Source of the DNA: Sphingomonas sp. SUN039
Lineage (GTDB): Bacteria > Pseudomonadota > Alphaproteobacteria > Sphingomonadales > Sphingomonadaceae
Assembly (NCBI RefSeq): GCF_024758725.1
Contig: NZ_CP096972.1
Span: 788,001 to 852,000 of the forward strand
DNA: 64,000 nt
Reading direction: 5' to 3'
Both the position numbers and the translations under genes were made by a program. Numbering within the stretch: position 1 is the stretch's first letter; every line of letters starts with the position of its first letter. This document shows, piece by piece, positions 13,404 through 23,736 of this stretch. The notes beneath the pieces were generated by a model. The model worked only from the letters and a program-made list of their open reading frames with translations, was not told the origin of the DNA and did not search any database.

Positions 13404-14228
13404 TCAGCCCAATTCCCTCGCCACCTGCACAAACTCCTCCACCGAGAGCGTTTCCGCCCGGCGTGTGGCGTCGATACCCAGCTTTTCGAGCGCCGCTAAG
13501 GCACCCGGCACGCCTCTGACCGAGGCACGCAGCATCTTGCGGCGCTGGCCGAACGCCGCGGCCGTCAATCGTTCGAGCGTACCCGCACGGACGCCCTCCG
13601 GCGCGAGCTTCGGGACAATATGGACCACTGCCGACATCACCTTGGGCGGCGGGGTAAAGGCGGCGCGATTGACGCGCATCGCGATCTTCGCTTCGCTGCG
13701 CCATTGCGACAATATGCTGAGGCGGCCATAGGCTCCGCTATCGGGGGCGGCGACAATGCGTTCGGCGACTTCGGCCTGGAACATCAGGGTCAGCGACGCC
13801 CAGCGCGGCGGCCATGCCTCGCCCGACAGCCAGCCGGTAAACAGCGCGGTCCCGACATTATAGGGCAGGTTGGCGACGATATGCCCGCCCTCGGGCAAGA
13901 CATCGGCGAGCGGCATAGCAAGCGCATCGCCCTCGATCACCCGCAATAGCCCCGGATGAGCGTCGCCGAGTTCGGCGAGTGCCGGCAGGCAGCGATGGTC
14001 GCGCTCGAGGGCGGTCACCGTCGCGCCCGCATCGATCAGCGCGCGGGTCAGGCCGCCGGGACCGGGGCCGACCTCGAACACCGATGCGCCCCGCAAATCG
14101 CCCGGAACGCGCGCAATCCGGTCGAGCAGTTGCGCGTCGAGCAGGAAGTTCTGGCCGAGCGCCTTGGATGCCGAAAGCCCGTGGCGGGCAATGACCTCGC
14201 GCAGCGGGGCGCGGATATTTCCGGTCAC
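13404..14228 (-). CDS. rsmA: 16S rRNA dimethyladenosine transferase
   Basis: A 274-residue SAM-dependent methyltransferase that dimethylates two adjacent adenines near the 3' end of 16S rRNA during 30S assembly. Signatures are [10 protein letters not shown] (residues ~22-31), the SAM motif [13 protein letters not shown], the GDAL acidic turn, and the catalytic [13 protein letters not shown]. The C-terminal helical domain is present, so the protein is complete. It overlaps the end of pdxA by four bases; the order surA-pdxA-rsmA is the same as in many proteobacteria. Confidence 0.96.
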   Translation of the reverse strand: MTGNIRAPLREVIARHGLSASKALGQNFLLDAQLLDRIARVPGDLRGASVFEVGPGPGGLTRALIDAGATVTALERDHRCLPALAELGDAHPGLLRVIEGDALAMPLADVLPEGGHIVANLPYNVGTALFTGWLSGEAWPPRWASLTLMFQAEVAERIVAAPDSGAYGRLSILSQWRSEAKIAMRVNRAAFTPPPKVMSAVVHIVPKLAPEGVRAGTLERLTAAAFGQRRKMLRASVRGVPGALAALEKLGIDATRRAETLSVEEFVQVARELG

Positions 14229-15208
14229 GCCGCGCGTGCGGCGGCAGCCTCGGCAGCCAGCTTGATCGCCGCGATCATCGCACCGGGATTGGCGATGTTA
14301 CGGCCCGCGATACCGAACGCCGTGCCATGATCGGGCGACGTCCTGATGATCGGCAGGCCAAGCGTCACATTGACGCCCTCGTCAAAATGCAGCGCTTTCA
14401 GCGGGATCAGCGCCTGGTCGTGGTACATGCAGATGACAGCGTCATAGGTGGCGCGCGCGCGCGGGTGGAAGAGGCCGTCGGCGGCAACCGGGCCGAACGC
14501 ATCGATCCCCTCGGCACGCAGCAGCTCGACGGCAGGCGCGATGATTTCGATTTCCTCGCGTCCGATCATCCCCGATTCACCAGAATGCGGATTAAGGCCC
14601 GCAACGGCAAGGCGCGGCGCGGCGATGCCGAAGTCGCGTTCGAGGCCGCGTGCCGTTGCCCGCCCCTTGGCGACGATCAATTCGGTGGTCAGCGTCCCGG
14701 CTACCTCGGCGAGCGGGATATGGGTGGTTACCGGCACGACGCGCAGGGTCGGCCCCGCCAGCATCATCACTGCGTTGTCCGGCGACACGCCACAGCGTTC
14801 CGCGATGAATTCGGTCTGACCGGGGTGGGTGAAGCCGACCCCGTACAGCTGCGCTTTCGATACGGGGGCCGTGACCAGCGCACACGATGCGCCCGAACGG
14901 GTCAGCCCGGTCGCGAGTTCGAGCGAACCGAGCGCACAGCGTGCGCCCTCGACATCGGGCTGACCCGAGGTGATGCGGCCGCCATCGGCAACGTGCAGCA
15001 CCGGCAGCGCGTCGCGGAACACGCTCTCGGCGTCTTCGGGTGCGGATATGCGCGCCACCGGACCCATCCAGCCGTGCCCGAGCGATCCGGTATCGCCGAC
15101 GGCGAAGAAGGGCGCGAGGCCCGCTTCGCTGCGTTGTGCCCAGGCCTTGCCGACGATTTCCGGCCCGATCCCGGCAGGATCGCCCAAGGCAACGGCGATA
15201 GCGGTCAT
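14225..15208 (-). CDS. pdxA: 4-hydroxythreonine-4-phosphate dehydrogenase
   Basis: A 327-residue enzyme of pyridoxal 5'-phosphate synthesis, from [18 protein letters not shown]. It oxidises 4-phosphohydroxythreonine with NAD(P)+ and a divalent metal. Visible family motifs include [50 protein letters not shown] and the metal-site [11 protein letters not shown]. The ATG at 15206-15208 follows the surA stop by four bases. PLP is the cofactor of GcvP encoded elsewhere in this window, though there is no operon link. Confidence 0.95.
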   Translation of the reverse strand: MTAIAVALGDPAGIGPEIVGKAWAQRSEAGLAPFFAVGDTGSLGHGWMGPVARISAPEDAESVFRDALPVLHVADGGRITSGQPDVEGARCALGSLELATGLTRSGASCALVTAPVSKAQLYGVGFTHPGQTEFIAERCGVSPDNAVMMLAGPTLRVVPVTTHIPLAEVAGTLTTELIVAKGRATARGLERDFGIAAPRLAVAGLNPHSGESGMIGREEIEIIAPAVELLRAEGIDAFGPVAADGLFHPRARATYDAVICMYHDQALIPLKALHFDEGVNVTLGLPIIRTSPDHGTAFGIAGRNIANPGAMIAAIKLAAEAAAARAA

Positions 15209-15212
15209 GCGA

Positions 15213-16631
15213 TCAGCGATACTCCACCACCGCGTCGCGACGCAGGTCGCGCAGATAGCGCTGGGCACGCTGGCCGACGCGCGTTTCCTCGATCTGCTGG
15301 CGGAGCTGGTCGGAAGACGGGCCCGAAGCGGCGCGCGCCTCGTCCCGGCCGCACAGCACCAGCACCCGGATACCGTCGGCGCGCGACCCGAATACCGGTG
15401 TCGCCTGGCCGACGCTCAATTTGAGCAGCATGTCCTGCAACGGCGCGGGCAAGTCGCGGACCTTGACCGCGTCGTTATCGACGACTTCGGCCCCTTGTGC
15501 CTTCGCGACTTCGTCGACCTTGCCGCACCCGCCCATTTCGCGCGTGGCCTTGGCAAAGGCTTCGGCGCGGGCGGTGGCGTCCGCTTCTGCCATGTTCGGC
15601 GGGAACCGCACCGACATCTGGCGCAGGTTGAGCTGCGCGTCGCGCGGGTCGGCCGTCAGCACCTGACGGCTGTCGGACAGGTACAGGATCGAAAAGCCGC
15701 CCGGTGTCGCGATGGGACCGGCAAGCTGCCCGACGGTCAGTTCCTGCACAGCGGCGGCAAGGCTGTCGGGCAACTGCCCGCTCCGCACCCAGCCGAGATC
15801 GCCCCCGACCGATGCGGTCGACGCTTCCGAAAACTGGCGCGCATAGGCGGGGAACGATCCGCCCTGCTTGATCTGTTCGATAATCTTGCGCGCGTTCGCG
15901 GCCACTTCATTCTGGTTTTCCGGCGTTGCCGACAGATAGATTTCGCCGACGCGGAATTCCCTGGTGCCTTTCGACGCTTCGAGGCGGTCGATGACGGCCT
16001 GCACCTCTTCGTCGCTGACATTCACGAACGGCTCGATACGACGGCGAAGCAGCCGGCTCCACGCGAGTTCGCCCTCGATCTGGCGCTTGATCGATTTGTC
16101 CGACGATGCCTGCTCGCGCAGATAGGCGTTCATTGCCTCGGGCGTCCGCTTGAAGTTGCGCGATACACGGGCATAGCTCTGCTCGATCTCCTCGCGCGAA
16201 ATCTTGACGTCGTGCGCCTTGGCTTCCTGGATCTGCAGCGTCTCGTCGATCAGATTGCGGAGCACCTGCAGTTTGAGACGCTCGCGCTCCTCGTCCGCCA
16301 CTTTGCCGCCGTTGGCGAGCACGATCAGCGCAAGGCGCTGGTCGATGTCGGTGCCGGTAATGATCTCGCCGTTGACGATTGCCGTCGCCTTGCGGACATG
16401 CGGATCGTTCTTGCCGAACAAGGTGATTTCGGCGGGCAAATTGAGGTTCGCCGCCGAGGGCACATCCTTTGAATCGGCAACGGTCTGGGCTGGCGACAGG
16501 ACCGGCGCGAGCGCCGCCACGGCAAGCGCGGCGACGGCCGCACCCTGTGCAATTCGTTTCAAGCTCTGCGTTCCAATCCTGTAGGCCAATGCTGCCGGGT
16601 GCGTCCCTGCGACCGCCTGTGCAGCGGCCAT
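15213..16631 (-). CDS. surA: Periplasmic peptidyl-prolyl isomerase/chaperone SurA-like
   Basis: 472 residues from the ATG at 16629-16631. A TTG at 16560-16562 (LKRIAQGAAVAALA) would place the signal peptide exactly at the N-terminus and may be the true start. A SurA N-terminal chaperone domain (AIVNGEIITGTDIDQR onward) is followed by one clear parvulin domain (FRVGEIYLSA to GGFSILYLSDSRQ) and a degenerate second one at the C-terminus. It helps fold outer-membrane beta-barrels such as the LptD encoded immediately upstream in the operon. The lptD-surA-pdxA-rsmA order supports the call. Confidence 0.92.
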   Translation of the reverse strand: MAAAQAVAGTHPAALAYRIGTQSLKRIAQGAAVAALAVAALAPVLSPAQTVADSKDVPSAANLNLPAEITLFGKNDPHVRKATAIVNGEIITGTDIDQRLALIVLANGGKVADEERERLKLQVLRNLIDETLQIQEAKAHDVKISREEIEQSYARVSRNFKRTPEAMNAYLREQASSDKSIKRQIEGELAWSRLLRRRIEPFVNVSDEEVQAVIDRLEASKGTREFRVGEIYLSATPENQNEVAANARKIIEQIKQGGSFPAYARQFSEASTASVGGDLGWVRSGQLPDSLAAAVQELTVGQLAGPIATPGGFSILYLSDSRQVLTADPRDAQLNLRQMSVRFPPNMAEADATARAEAFAKATREMGGCGKVDEVAKAQGAEVVDNDAVKVRDLPAPLQDMLLKLSVGQATPVFGSRADGIRVLVLCGRDEARAASGPSSDQLRQQIEETRVGQRAQRYLRDLRRDAVVEYR

Positions 16632-16644
16632 GCTGAACCGGACG

Positions 16645-18846
16645 TTAGCGACCTAGATTGCGGAATGCCAGCCTGAGCAGAAACGAGTCCCCCCGCTGGG
16701 CGTCGCCGCTGGTGTCGTAGTCGCGCTTCCAGGTGAAGCCGATGTCGAGGCAATCGTCGGTATAAGCGATGCCGAGCCGGTGGCGGACGGGCTGGTACCC
16801 GGTGGCGATCGACAGCGGATCCTCTGCCCGGTCGGTGAGATCGACCGTTGCCGAGCCGAACACCGAGACATAGCGGGTAACCTGGACCCGTCCGCCGACA
16901 CGGATTTCCTCGCGATCCCGCAAATCCTCTAGGGTGGCAGAAATGTTCCGGTTGAGACGGAGGTAGCCGATCAGCGCATAGGTGCGGTCGTTGCCGATCG
17001 TCGCATCCACTTCGTTGCGACGCAGCGCGAAGCCGTCTTTATCGAGCCGGTAGCGGTGCGTCAGCGTCACGACGTCGCGGTACCGGATCGTCGTCCGCCC
17101 GACGATGTCCGACAGCCGGTCGGTCAGGCCGGTCCCATCGGGGAAAAGGGTCGGCTTGGCGTTCAGGCGGTAGCTCTGTCCGATGGTGGCAGCGACCGAG
17201 AAGCGCGGCGCGTCGAAATTCCAGTCGAGGCCATAGGTGATGCGCGTGCCGTCCTCCCACCGGTCGTAGCCGGGGAAACGGTTGAGCGCGAACAAATTGC
17301 TGTCCTCGAGATCGACCGAGCGGGCGTCCTCATTGGGGATGTTGAGGTTCGTCGTTGCGGGAGAGGCCACGACTTGCAGGCGCGGCGTCAGCCGCTGGGT
17401 GCCGCCCCACAGAGCTCCGACCAGCGGCCAGCGGATTTCGGCTGCCAGCGCCCCAATGCCGCGTCCCTGCCACCCGCCGGTGCCGCGATATTGCACCGTC
17501 GTGGTCAGCGCATTTTCCTTGCTGTGATAGACATCGCCGCGCGCATAGGCGGTCAGGACGATTTCTTGGCCCATGTCGGTCAGACGGCGCAAATCCCACC
17601 GCGCGCCGGCAAAGGCCCGCTGGGTATCCTGACCCGCCGTGCGGGCGAGTGCGAGCGAGTTGAGCTGCAACTCGACCCGCCCCCCCAGCAGCGGATCGTT
17701 AAAGCGGCGGCGATAGTCGATTTCGGGCAGTGCGATCGGGATGCTGCCCTGCACGACGCCCGCACGCAGGGTCTGCACCGCCCAGCCGGTCAGCGCGAAA
17801 TAGCTGTCGCGATCGACCCGTTCGAGCGCGATCGTCGAACGCAGCTTGTCGTCGTAGGAAAGGTCGTAACGGCGCAACAGGGTCCGGTCGGTGACGCGCC
17901 GGATCGAACCCGACACGCTCCACAAAGGGTCGATCTGGAACTTGCCGGCAGCGTCGAGATAGCCGCGAAACTCGTTCGATCCGACCGCCGTGCCTGCCAC
18001 GAGCCGCTTGCTGTAGGTGGCAAAGCCACCAATCCGGTACGCACCGTTTTCGGTAAGCGCGCGGTAGCTTCCCTCCAGCGCGGGTGGCGCCGCGGAATAG
18101 AGCCGCGGCGTGAGGGTAAGCTCGCGGTTGGGCGAGAGGCGGAAATAATAGGGTAAATCGACCCGTACGCCGTTGGTGCGGTTATATTCGATATTGGGGA
18201 TCAACAGGCCGCTGCCCCCTTCGTTGCCGGTGGGTACGATAAGGCCCGGCAGCACTGCGATGGGGATGCCGAAGACGTCGAGCCGCGCACCGTTGAAACG
18301 GATGCGCTTGCGGACCGGATCGTAAATGACCTTTACCGCCGAAATCTTCCACGACGGATTTTTGGGGCAGCCGTTGCTGTCGGTGACGGGGCAGGGCGAA
18401 TAGGCCGCATTCTCAAGGGTCGAAATGCCGTTCGTCTGAACCCCGCGCCGCGCCGCGATCCGCCCGCCGTCGATCAGCACGATCAGCAGGTTTTCGACCA
18501 TGCCGTCCTTTAGTGTGTCGGTCAGCACTACCGAATCGCCATAGGCGATGTCGCCGCCCGGATTGACGATGCGGACATTGCCGATGGCCCGAACCTGCCC
18601 GGTCTTGCGGTTCCACACGACGCGGTCGGCGCGGACACGGTTGCCCTCCCGCACCATCCGCACGTCGCCGCTGGCGGTAACGATGTCGGCGTCGCTCTGA
18701 TATTCGAGCGTATCGGCGGCGAAGTCGATCTGTTCGGCCGGCTTGTCGCCCTGCGGCACAGCGCCGGTTCCCGCGACGACGGTCTGGGCGAACGCAGGTC
18801 CGGCGACGGCCAGCCAAAGGCCCGCAGTCGTTCCCAACACCTTCAT
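16645..18846 (-). CDS. lptD: LPS-assembly protein LptD (outer membrane)
   Basis: About 733 residues from the ATG at 18844-18846, which has an AGGGACG site just upstream. A signal peptide MKVLGTTAGLWLAVAGPAFA is followed by an OstA-like N-terminal domain (residues ~35-150: TLEYQSDADIVTASGDVRM), then a long beta-barrel domain rich in Tyr, Arg and aromatic strand ends, finishing SFLLRLAFRNLGR. Cysteines near residue 155-165 (SPCPVTDSNGC) and in the C-terminal TDDCLDIGF could form the disulfides needed for function. It inserts lipopolysaccharide into the outer leaflet. A longer upstream frame adds residues before the signal peptide and is unlikely. Confidence 0.94.
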   Translation of the reverse strand: MKVLGTTAGLWLAVAGPAFAQTVVAGTGAVPQGDKPAEQIDFAADTLEYQSDADIVTASGDVRMVREGNRVRADRVVWNRKTGQVRAIGNVRIVNPGGDIAYGDSVVLTDTLKDGMVENLLIVLIDGGRIAARRGVQTNGISTLENAAYSPCPVTDSNGCPKNPSWKISAVKVIYDPVRKRIRFNGARLDVFGIPIAVLPGLIVPTGNEGGSGLLIPNIEYNRTNGVRVDLPYYFRLSPNRELTLTPRLYSAAPPALEGSYRALTENGAYRIGGFATYSKRLVAGTAVGSNEFRGYLDAAGKFQIDPLWSVSGSIRRVTDRTLLRRYDLSYDDKLRSTIALERVDRDSYFALTGWAVQTLRAGVVQGSIPIALPEIDYRRRFNDPLLGGRVELQLNSLALARTAGQDTQRAFAGARWDLRRLTDMGQEIVLTAYARGDVYHSKENALTTTVQYRGTGGWQGRGIGALAAEIRWPLVGALWGGTQRLTPRLQVVASPATTNLNIPNEDARSVDLEDSNLFALNRFPGYDRWEDGTRITYGLDWNFDAPRFSVAATIGQSYRLNAKPTLFPDGTGLTDRLSDIVGRTTIRYRDVVTLTHRYRLDKDGFALRRNEVDATIGNDRTYALIGYLRLNRNISATLEDLRDREEIRVGGRVQVTRYVSVFGSATVDLTDRAEDPLSIATGYQPVRHRLGIAYTDDCLDIGFTWKRDYDTSGDAQRGDSFLLRLAFRNLGR

Positions 18847-19039
18847 CGTCCCTGCCACACAGCCTCGCACGCACTTGAGAACGGCAGCACCTGTCGCGCG
18901 CCGGATCGCAGCTGGCCTATCGCACCCGATGCGGGTCCGAGGCAATCCGGCTTTTGCACGCTTCACCTCGCCCAGCTAACAGCAATCCCTTGCCGAGTCG
19001 GTAATGTCCGGCTGCCGATTTCAAGGAATACCCCTTCGC
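18847..19039. promoter_or_regulatory. Divergent intergenic region between lptD and pepA
   Basis: A 193-base gap that must hold promoters for both genes. I see no clear repeat, palindrome or riboswitch. An AAGGAA sequence at 19023-19028 lies upstream of the pepA ATG (19040) and could be its ribosome site, though spaced about eleven bases away. Confidence 0.4.
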
Positions 19040-20497
19040 ATGAACGTCGAATTCGCCCCGAGCCGTCCCGATACTGCTACGACTGTCGTGCTGCCCGTCG
19101 CCAAGGGCGTGCTGGCCGAACGGATCGCTGGCGAGGCCGCAGCCGAGGGATTGCGCGCTGCCGCGTCGCTGGCGCGGTTCGAGGGCGAGGCGGGGAGCAT
19201 TGCCGAATATGTCGAGACGCGGGGCGGGGTTGCGCGGCGAATATTGCTGCTCGGCACCGGCAGCGCGAACGAAAGCGATGCCGTAAAGGCAGGCTCGGCG
19301 CTGACCGCGAAGCTGCTGACCTCGGGCGAAACGGCGCTGGTACTCGATGCGGGCGGGGTCGCCACGCCGGTGCTGATGCGGATGCTCGAAGGGGTCGTGC
19401 TGCGCGGCTGGCGGTACGATCGCTATCGCACGCGCCTGCCCGCGACGCAGAAGCCGACGCTCGACAGGATTGTCGTGGCAAGTGCGGGCGACGATGCAAG
19501 CGCGGCGTGGACCAAGGCGTCGGCCGTGATTGACGGCGTGAGCTTCGCGCGCGAACTGGTCACCGAACCGGCGAACATCATCTATCCCGAAAGCTTCGTC
19601 GAACGCTGCCAGCGGCTGGCGGCGATGGGAGTCGAGCTGCAAGTGCTCGACGAGGCGGCGATGGCCGCCGCAGGGATGGGCGCGTTGCTTGGCGTGGGGC
19701 AGGGGTCCGAACGGCCCTCGCGCTTGCTGGTGATGAAGTGGGACGGCACTGGCGGCGCTGCGAAGACGCCTGTCGTCTTCGTCGGCAAGGGCGTGACCTT
19801 CGACACCGGCGGTATTTCGCTGAAACCCCCCGCTGGCATGGAAGACATGAAGTGGGACATGGGCGGCGCGGCGGCGGTCGCAGGCGCGATGATGGCGCTC
19901 GCGGGGCGCAAGGCCAACGCCTATGTCGTCGGCGTCTGCGGGCTCGTCGAGAACATGCCCGACGGCAAGGCGCAGCGGCCGGGCGATGTCGTCACCAGCA
20001 TGTCGGGCCAGACCATCGAAGTCATCAACACAGATGCCGAGGGGCGGCTGGTGCTGTGCGATGCGATCACCTGGGTGCAGAAGAACTACAGCCCCAAGGT
20101 GCTGGTCGATCTCGCAACCCTGACGGGCGCCATGATCGTGTCTCTGGGGCATGAGCATGGCGGCATCTTCGCCAACGACGACGCGCTGGCGACGCAACTG
20201 GTGGCAGCGGGCGGCGCAGTCGGCGACCCGCTGTGGCGGATGCCGCTGGGTGAGGCGTATAACAAGCTGATCGACAGCCCGATTGCCGACATGAAGAACG
20301 TCGGCCCCCGCGAAGGCGGCAGCATAACCGCCGCACAGTTCCTGCAACGCTTTATCGACGAGGGCGTGGCCTGGGCGCATCTCGACATTGCGGGGATGGT
20401 GTGGGCGTCGAAGCCCGGGCCGGGCTGGGACAAGGGCGCGACGGGTTACGGCGTGCGGTTGCTCGACCGGTATATTGCCGACAATCACGAAGGTTGA
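19040..20497 (+). CDS. pepA: Leucyl aminopeptidase (M17 family)
   Basis: A 485-residue cytosolic metallo-exopeptidase. It has an N-terminal macro-like domain (1-160) and a catalytic C-terminal domain with [23 protein letters not shown], and the active-site signature [10 protein letters not shown] that supplies metal ligands and the catalytic Arg. The start is taken as the ATG at 19040 ([11 protein letters not shown]), which matches the family; an upstream in-frame ATG at 19004 adds twelve untypical residues. It removes N-terminal Leu and other residues from peptides. Confidence 0.95.
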   Translation: MNVEFAPSRPDTATTVVLPVAKGVLAERIAGEAAAEGLRAAASLARFEGEAGSIAEYVETRGGVARRILLLGTGSANESDAVKAGSALTAKLLTSGETALVLDAGGVATPVLMRMLEGVVLRGWRYDRYRTRLPATQKPTLDRIVVASAGDDASAAWTKASAVIDGVSFARELVTEPANIIYPESFVERCQRLAAMGVELQVLDEAAMAAAGMGALLGVGQGSERPSRLLVMKWDGTGGAAKTPVVFVGKGVTFDTGGISLKPPAGMEDMKWDMGGAAAVAGAMMALAGRKANAYVVGVCGLVENMPDGKAQRPGDVVTSMSGQTIEVINTDAEGRLVLCDAITWVQKNYSPKVLVDLATLTGAMIVSLGHEHGGIFANDDALATQLVAAGGAVGDPLWRMPLGEAYNKLIDSPIADMKNVGPREGGSITAAQFLQRFIDEGVAWAHLDIAGMVWASKPGPGWDKGATGYGVRLLDRYIADNHEG

Positions 20498-20565
20498 TTG
20501 AAGAGCGCCCCGCCGCTAGGGGCGCTCGCAACCTTACAACCCTGTCAAATGGAGCCGCACCAGTC

Positions 20566-20988
20566 ATGGCCGCGACACGCACCTTCTCGATCATCAAGCC
20601 CGACGCCACCCGCCGCAACCTGACGGGTGCCGTCACCAAGATGCTGGAAGACGGCGGCCTGCGCGTCGTCGCGTCGAAGCGCATCCAGATGAGCAAGGAC
20701 CAGGCCGAGGGCTTTTACGCGGTCCACCGCGAGCGGCCGTTTTTCAACGATCTCGTGTCGTTCATGATCTCCGGCCCCGTCGTCGTGCAGGTGCTCGAGG
20801 GCGAAAATGCGATGCAGCGCAACCGCGACATCATGGGCGCGACCAACCCCGCGAACGCCGATGCGGGTACGATCCGCAAGGAAATCGCCGAAAGCATCGA
20901 AGCGAACTCGGTGCACGGCAGCGACAGCGACGAAAATGCGGCAATCGAGATCGCGTATTTCTTCAAGCCGGAAGAGATTGTGGGCTGA
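20566..20988 (+). CDS. ndk: Nucleoside diphosphate kinase
   Basis: A 140-residue enzyme that transfers phosphate from ATP to nucleoside diphosphates. It begins [18 protein letters not shown] and contains the signature NSVHGSDS with the phospho-histidine His117. Length and all key residues are normal. It stands 68 bases downstream of pepA on the same strand and ends where the lipoprotein gene on the opposite strand ends. Confidence 0.97.
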   Translation: MAATRTFSIIKPDATRRNLTGAVTKMLEDGGLRVVASKRIQMSKDQAEGFYAVHRERPFFNDLVSFMISGPVVVQVLEGENAMQRNRDIMGATNPANADAGTIRKEIAESIEANSVHGSDSDENAAIEIAYFFKPEEIVG

Positions 20989-21438
20989 TTACAGGCCAGT
21001 GAAAGCGATGTTTCCGGTCGCCCAAACAATGCTGCCAGATGCGTCCGTCTTCCAGGTGACTGTGCCAAAGGCATCTTGATAAGCATTTAGGCCGTTGTGG
21101 CGGACCTGCCTAAAGATCGCCAATTTAACGTTCGGGGACTCGCACGCCTCGAACTTGAAGCCCTGCTGGAGAAGCGCGCGTTCCAGCGCGAAAGCGGGAC
21201 TTCCAGGTGGGAACTGCGCGTTGAGGCGGGAAACAATTTCTGGCGAATGCGCGGCCGTCTCCGGCGTATTGCCGCCGAGCATATTATTCATGTCTGGCGA
21301 CACTGGGTGGCAAAGAGAGTCCGAACCGCCGCCGCTTGTGGCGCCCTTGAGTAACGGAGGAAGAGGCGGCTTGGACGCTCCACCACACGATGCAGCTAGT
21401 AAGAACGCCGTGCTAACAGTGAGTCCTTTGGCGCGCAT
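20989..21438 (-). CDS. Putative small lipoprotein of unknown function
   Basis: A 149-residue protein from the ATG at 21436-21438, sharing one base with the purN stop (TGATG). The N-terminus MRAKGLTVSTAFLLAASCGG has a hydrophobic stretch ending in a Cys that could be lipidated, although the lipobox is imperfect. The mature part has a proline-rich linker and then a folded region, FPPGSPAFALERALLQQGFK followed by a Cys-containing strand and NGLNAYQDAFGTVTWKTD. I do not recognise a family. Its coupling to purN suggests co-expression rather than related function. Confidence 0.7.
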   Translation of the reverse strand: MRAKGLTVSTAFLLAASCGGASKPPLPPLLKGATSGGGSDSLCHPVSPDMNNMLGGNTPETAAHSPEIVSRLNAQFPPGSPAFALERALLQQGFKFEACESPNVKLAIFRQVRHNGLNAYQDAFGTVTWKTDASGSIVWATGNIAFTGL

Positions 21439-22385
21439 CAAAACTCGTCCGCAATACTCATCAGCTTCGTCAGCCGTGGCGGCGCGACCGCGCGCCAGCT
21501 TCGGGCCAGCCACTCGCCGATGTGATCCCAGTCGTTGTCGCCGAGGTCGAGTCTGATCCCGACCCAGCCATCGCCGAAATACGGCGGGCGGTAATAGCGG
21601 TCGGGGTCGTTCTCGATCAGCGTCGCCTGTTCCTCGACGCCGCTGATCTTCACCAGCAGCGCGACCTTGCCGTCGCCGTGATGGTCGTTCGAGACATAGG
21701 CGAATTTCTTGCCCTTGATGATGCCCCAGCAGGGCATACCGTGCGAGGTGACTTCGTCGGCCTCGGGCAGCGCCACCGCGCGTGCGCGGACTTGGGCGAT
21801 CAGCGCCTCGGGGCCGGTCGCGGCAGCGACGAAACCGGCGAGGCAGCGACTGTAGAGCTGGTGCTCGGCGATCAGGACGCGGGCAGCCAGCGTCTCGGGC
21901 GTGTCGCCGTCGATCACCGCGACTTCGGTCTGGCCCAGCACCGGCCCGTCGTCGAGCGCCTCGGTTACGACATGGACGGTGCAGCCGGTGACGCGTTCGC
22001 CCGCCGCGAGGACGGCCTCGTGCGTGTGAAGTCCCTTGTGCGCGGGGAGGAGCGAGGGGTGGATGTTGACGATGCGGTCGCGCCAATTCGCGATGAATTC
22101 GGGCGACAGCAGGCGCATGTAGCCGGCGAGTGCGACGTACTGCGCGCCGGACTTGCGGATTTCGGCGTCGAGGATGGCATCGAATTCGGCGCGCTTCAGA
22201 CCAGTGTGGGGATGGGCGAAAGTGGCGATGCCCTCGGCACTCGCCAGGATCAGGCCGGGTGCATCGGGGTTGTTCGAGGCGACGAGAACGATTTCATAGG
22301 GGCAATCGGGGTGTTTGGCGGCGTACACGAGCGCGGCCATGTTGGTGCCGGTGCCTGAGATGAGGACAACGACGGGGGTTTTCAT
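21438..22385 (-). CDS. purN: Phosphoribosylglycinamide formyltransferase fused to a YjbR/MmcQ-like domain
   Basis: A 315-residue fusion. Residues 1-190 are a complete GART: ISGTGTNMAAL at the N-terminus, catalytic Asn107 and His109 in VNIHPSLLPAHKG, and the Asp pair in TEALDDGPV (145-146). Usual PurN proteins end near residue 200. Here an extra ~110 residues follow, MPCWGIIKGKKFAYVSNDHH to HIGEWLARSWRAVAP, with the YjbR/MmcQ double-wing fold pattern. The frame is open across the junction with no stop. The GART part transfers a formyl group in step 3 of purine synthesis. purM lies upstream on the same strand, separated by a hairpin element. Confidence 0.9.
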   Translation of the reverse strand: MKTPVVVLISGTGTNMAALVYAAKHPDCPYEIVLVASNNPDAPGLILASAEGIATFAHPHTGLKRAEFDAILDAEIRKSGAQYVALAGYMRLLSPEFIANWRDRIVNIHPSLLPAHKGLHTHEAVLAAGERVTGCTVHVVTEALDDGPVLGQTEVAVIDGDTPETLAARVLIAEHQLYSRCLAGFVAAATGPEALIAQVRARAVALPEADEVTSHGMPCWGIIKGKKFAYVSNDHHGDGKVALLVKISGVEEQATLIENDPDRYYRPPYFGDGWVGIRLDLGDNDWDHIGEWLARSWRAVAPPRLTKLMSIADEF

Positions 22386-22390
22386 CAAAT

Positions 22391-22562
22391 CCGCCCCCGA
22401 TGGGGGAGGGGAACCGCCGACGGCGGTGGAGGGGGGCAGACGACGTGCGCGGTAGCGCACTGGCGCGCCAGCGCCACGTGTCGCTGCGCGAGGCTGCTGC
22501 CGCAGCCGTTGTTTGCCCCCCTCCACCGCGAGGGCGCGGTTCCCCGCCCCCGGTGGGGGCGG
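22391..22562. repeat. GC-rich intergenic palindromic element between purM and purN
   Basis: Nested inverted repeats fill the gap. Outer arms at 22391-22417 and 22536-22562 pair with only a few mismatches. Inner arms CGGTGGAGGGGGGCA (22424-22438) and its exact complement (22514-22528) pair perfectly over 15 bases. The folded RNA would form a long hairpin between purM and purN and could reduce read-through or stabilise the 3' end of purM. It is of the same general type as the elements at 13245-13397 and 52780-52901. Confidence 0.75.
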
Positions 22563-22568
22563 ATTTTC

Positions 22569-23675
22569 TCAGACCCCATAACTCGCTTCCCACGCACTTT
22601 GCGCGCTCCACGTTTCGACCGATCCTGACACGACGCAGCCACTCGCGCCGCCGACGATCTTGCCGATCCGGTATACCGTCTCGCCCGCCGCTTCGAGCGC
22701 CGCCATCACCTCCGCCGCATCGCCCGCTGCGACAACAACCGCCATGCCGATCCCGCAGTTGAACGTCTTCGCCATCTCCGCAGGCTCGATATTCCCCTGT
22801 GCCTGCAGGAAGGCCATCAGGCGCGGCTGCTCCCAGGCGTCGGCGTCGATGCGCGCCTGCATATTGTCCGGCAGGCAACGCGGGATGTTTTCGAGCAATC
22901 CGCCGCCGGTGATGTGCGCCATCGCTTTGATTTTGCCGTCTCGAACGGACGGCAGCAGCGCCTTCACGTAAATCCGCGTGGGGGCCATCAGTGCGTCGAT
23001 TAGCAGCGTGTCGAGGTCGAACAGGGCAGGACGGTCGAGCTTCCAACCGCGATCCATCGCCAATCGGCGAACCAGCGAAAAGCCGTTGGAATGGACGCCC
23101 GATGAGGCCAGACCGAGAATAACGTCGCCATCGGCAACAGTCGTACCCGTCACGACCTGATCGCGCTCCACCGCGCCGACGCAGAAGCCCGCGAGATCGT
23201 AATCGCCCGGCGCGTACATTCCCGGCATCTCCGCCGTCTCGCCGCCGATCAACGCGCAGCCCGCCTGTTTGCATCCCTCGGCAATGCTCGCGACGACGCG
23301 GGTCGCTACATTGTTGTCGAGCTTTGCAGTCGCGTAATAATCGAGGAAGAACAGCGGTTCGGCACCCTGCACGATCAGGTCGTTGGCGCACATCGCGACG
23401 AGATCGATGCCGACCCCGTCATGGCGATTGTGCTCGATGGCGAGTTTCAGCTTGGTCCCGACCCCGTCGTTCGCAGCGACCAGCAGCGGATCGGTAAATC
23501 CGGCCGCCCTCAAGTCGAAAAACCCGCCGAATCCGCCGAGTTCGGCATCCGCTCCTGCGCGTCGTGTGGCCTTTGCCAAGGGGCCAATGGCGCGCACCAG
23601 CGCGTTGCCCGCCGCGATCGAAACGCCAGCTTGTTCGTAGGTGTAGGGCGACAGTTGGTTATGTTTCGGGTCCAT
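22569..23675 (-). CDS. purM: Phosphoribosylformylglycinamidine cyclo-ligase (AIR synthase)
   Basis: A 368-residue enzyme for step 5 of purine synthesis, ATP-dependent closure of the imidazole ring. The protein begins [20 protein letters not shown] and shows [54 protein letters not shown] and [13 protein letters not shown], all standard for PurM. The ATG at 23673-23675 is the start; the longer upstream frame is antisense to the next gene. It precedes purN in the same direction, the common purMN pairing. Confidence 0.96.
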   Translation of the reverse strand: MDPKHNQLSPYTYEQAGVSIAAGNALVRAIGPLAKATRRAGADAELGGFGGFFDLRAAGFTDPLLVAANDGVGTKLKLAIEHNRHDGVGIDLVAMCANDLIVQGAEPLFFLDYYATAKLDNNVATRVVASIAEGCKQAGCALIGGETAEMPGMYAPGDYDLAGFCVGAVERDQVVTGTTVADGDVILGLASSGVHSNGFSLVRRLAMDRGWKLDRPALFDLDTLLIDALMAPTRIYVKALLPSVRDGKIKAMAHITGGGLLENIPRCLPDNMQARIDADAWEQPRLMAFLQAQGNIEPAEMAKTFNCGIGMAVVVAAGDAAEVMAALEAAGETVYRIGKIVGGASGCVVSGSVETWSAQSAWEASYGV

Positions 23676-23736
23676 CCAATTGCTGCTAGCGACATCGTGC
23701 TTGGTTTTCCAACCGCAACTCGCCAAAAGGCGCGCC

